NCBI GenBank assembly: GCA_047495785.1 | Contig: JBLDXI010000057.1 | Location: 62,001-126,000, forward strand | Direction of reading: 5' to 3' | Length of the DNA stretch: 64,000 bases | DNA from: Lepidodermella squamata | Taxonomy: Eukaryota > Gastrotricha | Shown: positions 54,769 to 64,000 of the stretch, in pieces | Layout: the number at the start of each line of letters is the position of its first letter | Numbering within the stretch: position 1 is the stretch's first letter | The notes under the pieces: model-generated | The model's input: the letters and a program-made list of their open reading frames with translations, nothing else | What the model was told of the DNA's origin: nothing | Databases searched by the model: none | Made by a program: the position numbers and the translations under genes

Positions 54769-57114
54769 CTAATGCAAAGTTGGATGATTCGGCTTGAATC
54801 CGGTCCTGTAACGGAACCAAACCTTTGTCAACGTCGATGCAACACAGCATAACGAATAGAGCATCAATCCAGTTGACACTATCCCGATTTCGAAATTCCG
54901 CCACTCGGCCTGGTCTGGAACAATCAGGAGCGAAATGACACCCAGAAATACAAGTGAGGCACAGGCAATAACAGTGAAGATCATAATTTTAGCCTCGATG
55001 CTAGCCAGTCTATTTCTTATCGAGAATTTTCTCATCGCCAAGGCTTCCAGCAACCCAACGGCATGCAAAAGTGTGATTACGGCCGTATAGATTGGATACC
55101 AAATAGCAGCATGAGGGGCGTCGCACCAGTGAGTTGTTACCCCGTAGTACAAATCATTCAAGTCATCGTAAAGAACCGGTTCCACCGTCATTCCAACTAT
55201 TGGATGTCCATAGCCTATGAACCAAATGCATATTGAGGTAGTTACCACCACTAGGGTCGACATGATCGAAATGAAAACTCGACTCTTGCTGTAAAGCTGG
55301 GCATTTTTTAGTTCAAGGCTGGTTTCTTCGTGAGTTAGCGAGACACTGCTTTTTGAGGCATCATAGCTTGCTCGATGGATAGCGTTAATTCTCGCCTGTG
55401 TCAGCTTTCTTTCGTCTCGCATTCTCTGTCCGAGATGAAATATTCGGGAAGAAGTGACACTGCTGACTAAGAATATCCCATAAATCATGAAAACCAAAGA
55501 ACTTGTGCATGATTCAACAGAGACCTCGCACACTAAAGAGATGACGGCAGCAAGGCATAAGTTGGAACCAAGGACAATAGTAAAATCGCCTGAGAAACTA
55601 CGTATGTTATCTCTTCTACGAACTATCAAAAAAATGCCCAATGCAAAGCTGAATAGCATTGAAGAAGTAGATAACCCAATGAAGATCCATTTCGCTACTT
55701 CGGGAAATTTGTTTATCGATCTATAAACTTCTGATAGATCCTTGGGTGGTTTGCCGTGTTTATTGTACCACTTGGGTTCGGCTACTTTCAGAATTTCGTA
55801 GGCTGAAATATTGGCATCCTCCAATCTTGGGCTTGTCAATGGCAATCTGAGCACGACTCGGTTCAAAGTATTCAGCGTCGAGTTGAAGTGTTGAGAGGCA
55901 AACATATCCTCGTTGTCTATCTCAACAAATTGGGAGTATTTCAACCTTCCAATTCGTATTCCGATAAAATCGGATGCTGCAACGCTTGTGTTCACTATGT
56001 TTCCTACAAGCTGTGGATCACGAGAATAATCCGCTAGGGTCTTGTTGAATTGCTGAACAAGAACTCTGTTGCTTCGATCCAGGGCAAGAATAGCCATCAT
56101 CATCGCGTCGTGGCAATAATGCCTTAGAGGATACTCGGATGACCTAGATTTGTTTGTAATTCTGTCAAAAGCCACCTCAAACTCGGTCAAATTGTAACCT
56201 AACGCACTCTTGCCAAAGTCTGTCTCAGCTTCATTCGGAATGCCGTGGAAAAACGCCTGTCTCGTTTGTTCAATGATCATTTGGCGAGTGCAACCGGCCG
56301 GTAGCGGGCCACCATCAGATTCAGGGTTAGCATAGGCGATCTGGCTTATCATAAACACGTATTGAGGCGATTTTATTCCAGCCTTATAGGCCTCGCATAA
56401 GAAGTTGATCACTAAAAAGCCCTGACCGAACTGTAGGTTCAGGATACGGCTGTTCGTCGACTTGATCGATTCGATAATCGAAGGGTCGATTTCGTCTTGA
56501 ATAGCGGTGAAAAGCGACACAGACATGCCGTTTCGGGTTATCAATTTCAAAGCCAAATCAGCATTCGCGTACGATGTAGGATTCCCTGTGTAGAATATTA
56601 TGGCGACGCGGTTCCATTTACCAGCGCGGCTCAAGAATAGGAACTGGGCTACTACGCTGTAGTCGGTGGCCATTCTTACGCGATAGAGGTTTGGATAAAT
56701 GGCGCGGTTCGCTGTGAAAACGCTACCGCCGCATCCTGTTGATATCTGAGGCATTTCCAGGAATCGCACTATTCCGGCTCCGTTTTGGCATGATATCACA
56801 GGACCTACTACGACTGGAGCCAACAGCTTCCGCTCACTTTGAATTCTATCGATAGCGCGAATCAAACGGCTAGGGAAATTCACAGCATTCCTATCCTCAT
56901 CAGCATAGACAGCGACCAAATCGAAATCGGGCAGTATGTCTGAGCGAGAATTAGCGGCATCGATAGCGATCTGCATAGCTGCCTGGCATTCGGAGATTCG
57001 CTGGTTCAACTGACCTGGCGACTTGAAAGCAATCAGGTGCAGCTTTCCGGCTTTTGATACAGCCTTATCTGCTACAAGCAAACATGATGTAAGTGCTAAA
57101 ATTTCGCGAAACAT
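54769..57114 (-). CDS. Class C GPCR, GABA-B-like, receptor 6 (intronless, 781 aa)
   Basis: The ATG at 57114 is preferred over the in-frame one at 57186 because it opens the signal peptide MFREILALTSCLLVADKAVS. The ligand domain has SECQAAMQIAIDAANSRSD, CQNGAGIVRFLEM and STGCGGSVFTANR; the Cys-containing loop LPAGCTRQM is shorter than in receptor 4. The seven membrane segments are intact, with HWCDAPHAAIWYPIY before segment 5. Last receptor of the array; it follows receptor 5 head to tail. Ligand is unknown. Confidence 0.87.
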   Translation of the reverse strand: MFREILALTSCLLVADKAVSKAGKLHLIAFKSPGQLNQRISECQAAMQIAIDAANSRSDILPDFDLVAVYADEDRNAVNFPSRLIRAIDRIQSERKLLAPVVVGPVISCQNGAGIVRFLEMPQISTGCGGSVFTANRAIYPNLYRVRMATDYSVVAQFLFLSRAGKWNRVAIIFYTGNPTSYANADLALKLITRNGMSVSLFTAIQDEIDPSIIESIKSTNSRILNLQFGQGFLVINFLCEAYKAGIKSPQYVFMISQIAYANPESDGGPLPAGCTRQMIIEQTRQAFFHGIPNEAETDFGKSALGYNLTEFEVAFDRITNKSRSSEYPLRHYCHDAMMMAILALDRSNRVLVQQFNKTLADYSRDPQLVGNIVNTSVAASDFIGIRIGRLKYSQFVEIDNEDMFASQHFNSTLNTLNRVVLRLPLTSPRLEDANISAYEILKVAEPKWYNKHGKPPKDLSEVYRSINKFPEVAKWIFIGLSTSSMLFSFALGIFLIVRRRDNIRSFSGDFTIVLGSNLCLAAVISLVCEVSVESCTSSLVFMIYGIFLVSSVTSSRIFHLGQRMRDERKLTQARINAIHRASYDASKSSVSLTHEETSLELKNAQLYSKSRVFISIMSTLVVVTTSICIWFIGYGHPIVGMTVEPVLYDDLNDLYYGVTTHWCDAPHAAIWYPIYTAVITLLHAVGLLEALAMRKFSIRNRLASIEAKIMIFTVIACASLVFLGVISLLIVPDQAEWRNFEIGIVSTGLMLYSLCCVASTLTKVWFRYRTGFKPNHPTLH

Positions 57115-57406
57115 TTTAGTGCAGTACTGCAGATGAACATTTTGAAACGTAGAGAATCGCATATTTGCGTAAGAGGATACGGGCAACTAAGCTGTCGGGG
57201 TCTTCGTAGGCTGATGTTGTTTGACCTAGGCGAAGCTAGACTCAATAAATGACACTATCCTAATTATTTTTATAGAATGTTCAAAACTCTTAAGATTCAT
57301 TTTATTTTCACGTACAGATGTAAACCTGCAAAACTTCTAATAGATGTTTTTGAGGATGTTTTTTCTACTCATAAAAGACTTTTAAATCGAATTAGCTTCC
57401 GTATTT

Positions 57407-58084
57407 CTATGCTTCGGTTTTGCGACAGGATTTCTCGCAATCTTCCAGTGACTCGAAGTTGTTTTCATTAGCATCGCAGCCCTGTTAAAACAATATTGCC
57501 TCATGAAAGGATTGTCAGTTGGCCTTTAACTTACGCCATAAGTGAAAAGCATGCAGCGTCCCTCTGAGGCGTCGTAGTAGTAGCGACGGAAGAAGGCCTT
57601 GCATCGGCCCGTAACTCGAGGCTTCAGACAGGCCTCAACTGTCGAATTGAACTGTTCGGATGAGAACGTCCGGCGAGCATTGGCAGATTGCGGCTTCTGA
57701 ATGCCACAAGTCACGAGGCATTCGTTGGACGATCGGAACCCAGCACCCTGTCCACGAGGCATGCATTCACTCCAGGGAGCGTCGACGCAGCTGTTTATGG
57801 CCTGGTCGTAGTAGAAATCCTGCTGTGTTGCCATGCGACAAGCAGGGCCTTCGTGTTCGGGCGGGACAGGCAACGAACATCGTCTATCGCGATACACCAT
57901 CACCTTATGTACAACCTGCCTCACCTCGTAATCATCGTCGTCAACTAGATTAGAGGAAGGTTGGCAAAGCTTAGGATTTAGGAAAAAACAAGGCGAAATT
58001 ACCGTCAGGGTCGACGCAGTCTGAATTACAGGCAGCGGCGAGAGATACTGAGAGAGCTAGAATCGAAAAAATTAAGCGCATCAT
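57407..58084 (-). CDS. Secreted two-Kunitz protease inhibitor (3 exons, 188 aa)
   Basis: Exons 58003-58084 (phase 1 end), 57535-57944 and 57407-57481. Signal peptide MMRLIFSILALSVSLAAA, then an acidic DVDDDDYE. First Kunitz-like domain about residues 48-105 (EGPACRMATQQDFYYD ... CLVTC) with Arg at the P1 position. Second about 128-183 (TGRCKAFFRRYYYD, then CMLFTYGGCDANENNFES and DCEKSC), a canonical Kunitz with Lys at P1, predicting inhibition of trypsin-like proteases. The YGGC motif is restored only by splicing, which supports the last intron. It could regulate extracellular proteolysis; the target is unknown. Confidence 0.82.
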
Positions 58085-58447
58085 GTTGATCATTGGCTGA
58101 AAAAACTCACTGAAATGCTGGGTTTTATGTAATAAGAATTTTAATTAATTCACACTCGAAGGTCAAAAATGCGTGAATTCACAACTAAAAAATGCGGCTT
58201 AAATTCCAGGATCCAGGCCAGGATTTTTTGCGTGCCCAAATTACACTGAGATAGATAAAAAGTGGCGTGTAATTATTTATTAAGTGCGCAATTGCGAGAG
58301 TGAATGATGTCCATTTGCGGCCATTATACATCAGCGCTGAGTGTTTGCTTAGATCTCACAAGGGTGCAATAATGACGTGCGAATTTCTGGACATTCACAC
58401 TTAGTCGAGTAAGAAAAGGCGTTAGAGTCATACTCTATTCACACAAT

Positions 58448-59342
58448 ATGAAAATCATTTATATTCCACTGATTTTGATTTACATCGAAGATCACTGCTT
58501 CGGTAAGATTTTTTTCGTTATTTCCAATATTTTTCCAATTTCAAAATTTAGGATTGAATTGCTTCAATGAAAGCAAGCCTGGCAAAGGTCGAGTTGAGTT
58601 ACAAAATTGCAACGTTTGCTCGAAACAGCTCATTTTCAGTCATGCTGAAATCAAGTCGGAAGTTTCCTGCGTTACCAGCGATGAAAAATGCGAAGAAACC
58701 CTGCTGATATCGAAATCATCCATGATTTGCACTTGCTGTTCTGACCGCTGCAATGGGCGTGAGAAATTCTGCGAATTGACCTCGTTATTTTTAAGGAGGA
58801 AGCGTCGCAACTCTGCGGCCTTGTGTGGCTTGAATGAATATGGCCAGTACCCAGCTGGCAGTGATTGCAACAGCTACACCTACGGTTCCGGGGGTCTGAA
58901 TCCTGGCCTGGCCTATGGACTACCGACCATCCCGCCTAATTTGTTCCCGCCAGTCTTTTACACAACTCGACGACCGAGACAGCAGCCTGTGTTGGTTCAG
59001 CTGTACCCAAGTGGGCAAAATCAGCAGCAGCAGAATACATTACCGGTTAGACAACAGGCCGCCCCAGCAGCAGCAGCGAATCAATCGCAATCTGGCACGT
59101 TGTTCCAGCCTCAGGCCCTTCAACAACAGCCGGTTGTCCAGCAGAGTGTTCAGATAAATGACGGCGGTGGCCGGCGTGGTTCTTCGATGGGTAAAGGCTG
59201 GTCGTCGCAGAAGCAGTACCCCGAGAAGCCGAGGCAGTACTTCAATCTCGAGCTCACTATGATTTCCAGCGCCGAAAAATGCAGCGCCCTGAATTTGAAA
59301 ATCATTTCGTTCTTCTTCTTATGTTTGACCCAGATAGTTTAG
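58448..59342 (+). CDS. Ly6/uPAR-like, probably GPI-anchored protein with Q-rich region (2 exons, 281 aa)
   Basis: Exons 58448-58502 and 58552-59342 (phase 1). Signal peptide MKIIYIPLILIYIEDHC is followed by a Ly6-type three-finger domain (about 19-85), starting LNCFNES and closing with ICTCCSDRCN, the family's CC...CN signature. Then come a basic RRKRRN run (a possible furin-type site), a Pro/Gln-rich low-complexity middle (about 160-225) and a hydrophobic C-terminal tail (IISFFFLCLTQIV) expected of a GPI signal. Ly6 proteins often modulate nicotinic or other receptors at the cell surface; that role here is only an analogy. Confidence 0.72.
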
Positions 59343-59608
59343 CTTAGAAGCTTCTTTATTACACTTAATCTCTTGAAATTGATCCTCAAATATAATTATC
59401 TAATTAATTAATTTAATTAAATAAAATAATCAGAGAAATCGCCAAAAATTAGCTTTCACTTTATTTGCTGCTGGAAATACTGAAAATATTTTAGGATGAG
59501 CAGGTTATTTTTTTTTAATTGAGCCACGAAGCTGCGATTATTCAATTATTAAAATAAAATCAGTTATTCAAAGTGCGATGATTTTTATATTATTGATTTT
59601 TCGTGATG

Positions 59609-60531
59609 TCAGTTGGCGAGCACGAACCAGCAGCCACTGGGCAGGTAGGCGAGCACGAGGCCGAAACTGAGCACGGCACTGGCGAGCGAGTACTTGAAGC
59701 AGTCCATTTCGTCGAGGAAGTACGCGTTCACCACCAGGAAGCACGACATGATGAAATGGCTGATGTTGATTATTAGGCCAAAAGTGTCCTATTTTAAAAG
59801 AATTAATTTGAAAATAAAAAATTAAACAAATTAAAAAATAAAATAAAAATAAAAAAATATAATATTGATTTTTGTTTAAATCTTCATATAAACTTACCAG
59901 GCATATTGTGATGCGGGAATTTCGCACGGAACAAAACGGCCGAAGCGAGTAGGCGACGATGACGAAAGCCGATGGCACGATGAAGGTCGCCCACCGACCC
60001 GAGTGGCAATTGCCGTAAATTATTGACAGCATAATCAGGTAACTGAGCGCCAAAACCTTAAAATTGAAAAAAAATCAAAATATTAGCATTTTTGTCCCAA
60101 ACTAGGTCATTATTTGTCAACCTGATTTTCTAAAAAATTAGTTATTAATTGATTAGCAGTTTAACAAGTAAAGAATTGATAATTAATTCGAGACTCACGA
60201 ATGGAAGAATTTTTTGGCAGCAATGTCGATGTTTTTCTTCAGGTTGAAGCGATAGCCGGCGGAATGACAGCGTCGCGGCCGAGCAACGCCGGCTAGTTGT
60301 TACAACAGGCTCTTCACCCGGCGATAGTAGAATCACCGTACCAGCAGAAGGTTGCGCTGATGAATCATGGCCAAGCGCCAAATTGCCATTTTCGTCGTAG
60401 TGCGACGGTCTCAATGACGACGGGTCGTAGGGCGGCGGGGGTGATGAGCACGTCGGCCCACCTGATTCGCAGCTGTCTTCAGGTAGCAACGACTCAACAC
60501 TGCCAGTTGCATGGCCTGAATTCGAAGCCAT
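59609..60531 (-). CDS. PY-motif tetraspan protein, paralogue K (3 exons, 223 aa)
   Basis: Exons 60199-60531, 59898-60056 and 59609-59788, all phase 0. The start is the ATG giving MASNSGHATG. A Pro-rich SSPPPPYDPSS (PPPPY near residues 31-35) supplies the PPxY motif. Exon 2 has 53 codons and two membrane segments; the last exon fuses the third and fourth, starts with DTF and ends with YLPSGCWF, the same P-x-G motif as in the plus-strand array. The match in exon pattern and motifs joins this minus-strand cluster to the array 45 kb away. Confidence 0.78.
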
Positions 60532-60858
60532 TATTTGCAAATAAGTAACGCGATCAAAATTGAAATTTCACACAGCACAAATTTGGATGTTGTTGATCGA
60601 GGGTGTTTAAACGGCACGGCGAAAAAACGTAAAGCGAACGGCACGTGTCAATCAATTAACGAGCCCGGTTCCAGGTCGCGTGGGGTCATCGTGACGCGTT
60701 TTCGCAGTGAGAAAAAAACCAACTATTTGATAACACTCTAAATATTGATCTATAAGGTGAATGAAAAACACGCAAAATCATATAATGCTAATAATTTTTC
60801 TAAGGCAAAAAAATTAAGGCGGCTTTTTCGTCTTTGAAGCGCAAGAAAAATATGACGA

Positions 60859-61657
60859 TCAGTTGTTTTGTTCGGCGTGAGACAGGTCAAGTTTGATTCT
60901 CTCGAAAGAGGAACGCATAAAATTGAGCAAATAAGTTGAAACCGGACACAGATAAATGACGGTGAGAATCGTGGACAGGGCCTAATATAGTTAAAAATTA
61001 ATCAAAATATATTTATATTTTTAATTTAAAAATATTTAAAAAAAATTAGCAATACCAGAATCGAGCTTTTCAGAGCCTCGGCTTTCTCGGATCCACTGGC
61101 ATAGCCGTGAGCCGAATTTCGCTTGAAGTGAGTATATCCGAAATCAACGGCAGTTGCAGCGTGAACGAACAACAAAAACATGTCCTGAATATTGAAAAAT
61201 TTAGAAAAAATATTTCAAAAATTTTCGACGCACTCCACGTTTGAAATTCGGGTCGATGAAGGCTTGGAAGAAGGCGACGATCAGTGCCCCGCCGATGAGT
61301 GATGAGAAAACTGCCGGTGAAGAAAACCAGCTGATTTCGCACGTCAAAAATAGCAGCATGAAAAATTCAGCGACGGTCAACGCCTGATAATTATTTCCGA
61401 ATTTAACAGCTTAAAAAATCGATGGCCGAACTCACAAACGGAATTAAACGCCACAGTGCTCGCATTTTTCGAGGAAAATCGGGTATAGGTAAAATATAGG
61501 TGTTGGGCGCATCTAACTCAATGCGGAGATCTTCAACAGCGTAACGAGCTGAAATTTTCGGAACTATTGCCGTAGTCGGAGATTCAGTCGGCTGTTGCGC
61601 GTCCGAAATTGTCAGCATAACGACGCTGTAACTAGGCGGCGCTGTTGGGTCTCTCAT
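60859..61657 (-). CDS. PY-motif tetraspan protein, paralogue L (4 exons, 207 aa)
   Basis: Exons 61436-61657, 61234-61383, 61056-61184 and 60859-60981, all phase 0. MRDPTAPPSYSVVM places PPSY near residues 7-10. Exon 2 has 50 codons with two hydrophobic segments, exon 3 begins DMF, and exon 4 holds the fourth segment with YLCPVST in place of P-x-G-T. Exon 1 ends RLIPF before a GTGAGT donor, like paralogue K (ILPF). Confidence 0.76.
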
Positions 61658-61746
61658 CGTCAACAAAACCTAGAGCTGAAATTTTCGATTTTTTTATATA
61701 GAAAAATAATGATGATAATATTAGATTTGCCGTCGTCTTGCAATAA

Positions 61747-62626
61747 TCACGCGAGTTCGACCTCGCGATGTTGTGACCTCGATAAAAAGCTAGTGAGCAA
61801 GAAAAAGTAGGTCATCACGAAGACAGACGACGCAATATTGCGGAAAAAGCGGGCGTGGAAAAATGTCGATGACGTCGACCACTGCTTGTTAAACATTTCC
61901 ACTTGGATGATGGTCATTTTGTATAAAATCGCCATAATTTTACAAAAATACACGCAAGTCGCAGAGAGGTAGATAACACTCAGGGCCGCCGATAAACCCT
62001 ACAAAAGTTCTGAAAATAATTGCGAAAAAAATAAAAAAATCTCAAAATTTACGAAAATCGTGGCCCTCAAGCCCTCGGCTAAATCGATTTGCGGCTTTTT
62101 CGGAGAATCCATGAACCGATGGCCATACATGATCGAAGCATGAATAAGGAGCAGAATTAAATCCGCAAATCTTGCGCTGCTGTCGATGACAATTTGAAAA
62201 ATGCAAACAGTTGCCGCAAAAATCGTGAGAAAAACGAATTCGGACAGCGTCAAACAACTGATTTTCATCGGAAATAGCGAAAAATAGCAAGCCGCTAAAA
62301 TCAGCAGCTGGAAGACAAGCTCGACAATAGTTATTGTCTGAAATAATGAAAACAATTATTTTTTCGCCGAATTATTTCCAACTAACCAACGGAATCAGTC
62401 GTAAATAAGCTCGATTCGTCATGTCGTAGTCGTATTTTTTCTTCGACGCTGTTTTTCGTTTTTTGCGTCTAGACGGTTCGAAGTCACATTTTAGGGCGTA
62501 GTTGTGGCCGCCAGTTAATTTGAAAAAATTCGAGTATTTAATTTTCGGAAAATCAATCTCATCTCTCGGCTTTGATTGATGAACGGCCAAGCTGAACTTT
62601 GATCTATCGTCATCTGAGAACATCAT
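61747..62626 (-). CDS. Tetraspan-family protein, paralogue M, extended C-terminus (3 exons, 258 aa)
   Basis: Exons 62387-62626, 62053-62337 and 61747-61998, all phase 0. Exon 1 is acidic then very basic (SRRKKRKTASKKK) and lacks PPxY. Exons 2 and 3 of the family are fused (95 codons). The last exon has the fourth segment followed by about 50 extra residues with another hydrophobic stretch (SSVFVMTYFFLLTSF), giving a possible fifth segment. Exon 1 ends RLIPL, as in L. The first intron begins GTTAGT. Confidence 0.68.
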
Positions 62627-62749
62627 CAATCATCATTAAAAATGAACACTATCAGGGCCAGTTCAAAGACGTGATAAAATAATTTTTCAAATCTTCACAA
62701 TAAATTGTAATGCGAGAGTTTGCTCATGAGAATCATGGGAGAAAGAAGA

Positions 62750-64000
62750 TCAGTGCTGAGCGAAAATTCGTTTGATAATGTTTATGAGACAAGTTCCAGT
62801 TGGGACGTAGAAAGATGTTAGAATTGTCGATAAAAGCTGCAGGAAAAAAATAATTAATTTCACAATTTTTGGCAGATTTCCAGAAAAATGCTCACCAATA
62901 CGGCGTTATAGACAGCGGTGGATGGGCCTCCGTTAGCAGGCGGACTGGTGTGGCCCTTTCCGACCTCCCTCAGAAATATGAGTAGGGCATAAGTGACGAG
63001 AGTTAGCAAAAATAGCAGAGCAGTGTCCTAAATTTAGGAAAAATTATCAAATAAATAATTAAAAAAAGCAAATTTCTCACGTATATTGTGTATTTAATTG
63101 GAGCGGCGTGTAGCAGCCGCGAGATCGAAACAAATGAGACGAGGATGAAAACGCAAGTTGATATCAGCGAAACGAATTTGGTCTCACCATTGAATACCAG
63201 CAAGCAAAAGATGGCGAAAGACAGCAGCTAAAATAGGGAAAAACGGTAGATAACAGATTTAAACAAAGAGGAGCCAAATGCTAACCCTAAATTCGGGGCT
63301 CAAGCTATAGATTTTTTCAATTTGGACTCTATACTAGTTTCGCGTCTTTACTAAAACCTGAATCCTAACTCGATAAATACTTCTGCCTCCAGATCTGATA
63401 TCGGTCCTACTATCGATTTTGGAAATCACTGATTTTTCTAATATCACGAACATTGGCACACAAAATGCAGTGCCAAAATGGAAAAATGGAACCTCAATTT
63501 TAGCGAAAATATGTTGACCTGATTAATAAATTAAATTGCGAATAATTCGAGCGATTTTATTAATTTTTTTCTTTTCAATCCAACTTTTTTTCTACGATTT
63601 TAATGAGCTCCTCAATAATTTGAAGATCGATTTTTCCTCGCTTTTTCCGATTTATTGCAATATTTTTTACGCTTTCATAAGCCTTGAATCATATTCGATT
63701 GATGAAAAGCAACAAACACAAGGTAGAGAGTGGTAGATGCCGATCGAGATTCGGGACATTTGCCGCATGTTCTCAACGCGGTGGTACTCAGTCGCGTACA
63801 AGTGGCACAGCGTCGGGTGGCTCGTAAATGACGTGTCTATTTCGGCGGCGGCGTCTCCGGCACGTGGCGGTTCAACCGTGTACGTATGCACGACAAGCTG
63901 CGGGTTACCAGGAGCTGCCGGGTGGTCGCTAGGCGGTAACAACCGGTTCTGAGCCGGTTGGACGCGCTGTGATCTCGTCGCCTGTAAAAACTCGGCATAA
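62750..64000 (-). CDS. Tetraspan-family protein, paralogue N (partial at window edge)
   Basis: Exons 62750-62836, 62896-63027, 63081-63227 and a further upstream exon ending at about 63718. The upstream exon stays open toward the edge; a TTTTTACAG acceptor at about 63982-63990 suggests the first exon lies outside. The visible tail has MRQMSRISIGIYHSL just before the first membrane segment. Exon 2 begins LLSFAIFCLLVF, exon 3 starts DTA and exon 4 contains YVPTGTCL, the full family motif. The intron 63228-63717 (about 490 bp) is by far the longest in the family, and its GTTTGT donor is uncertain. Confidence 0.65.

Noticed and set aside
1-64000. Bacterial features (CRISPR, operons, insertion sequences) and tRNA or rRNA genes
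   Set aside because: Spliced animal genes throughout; no direct-repeat array with spacers, no tRNA box A/B pair and no rRNA sequence was recognised by eye.

Overview
The window is animal nuclear DNA. Most genes are split by very short GT-AG introns (about 45-60 bp), have AATAAA poly(A) signals, and encode metazoan families: Cys-loop channel, class C GPCR, Kunitz, Ly6, procollagen prolyl 4-hydroxylase. Moderate base composition, tiny introns and dense packing suggest a small-genome ecdysozoan such as a tardigrade or free-living nematode. The species cannot be fixed from sequence alone.

Layout. (1) 0.5-14.7 kb: ten plus-strand paralogues of a small four-membrane-segment protein, most with an N-terminal PPxY (WW-domain ligand) motif and an RLP-x-(V/I)-(N/D) motif. 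Introns are phase 0 and fall between membrane segments. Two tandem units (5.6-9.3 kb and 10.1-12.8 kb) differ by LINE debris in one and a pogo-like element in the other. (2) 14.7-24.7 kb: two intronless DUF4419-like genes in inverted orientation bracket a short prolyl 4-hydroxylase, a GABA-B-like receptor and receptor debris. (3) 24.7-36 kb: a small unknown gene, an ankyrin gene, a LamG-LamG-trypsin-fold pseudoprotease, a Cys-loop channel, small inverted-repeat elements and a secreted Cys-rich protein. (4) 36.9-57.2 kb: a minus-strand array of intronless, about 770-805-residue class C (GABA-B-like) receptors. Four are intact here (a fifth is at 18-20 kb), one carries a single in-frame TAG, and several are relics. 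Two members lie in a 5,010-bp-offset duplication with a long near-identical tract. A truncated Cys-loop gene and a PAN/apple-like secreted protein sit inside the array. (5) 57.4-59.4 kb: a two-Kunitz secreted inhibitor and a Ly6-like, probably GPI-anchored protein. (6) 59.6-64 kb: four more tetraspan paralogues on the minus strand, the last cut by the window edge.

The main theme is birth-and-death evolution of two membrane-protein families side by side: 14 PY-motif tetraspans on both flanks of a GABA-B-like receptor array. By analogy, large fast-evolving ectodomain receptors suggest chemosensation, and PPxY tetraspans suggest NEDD4-type trafficking adaptors. The sequence does not prove either role or any link between them. 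Exon boundaries were worked out by hand from splice signals, reading frame and paralogue comparison.
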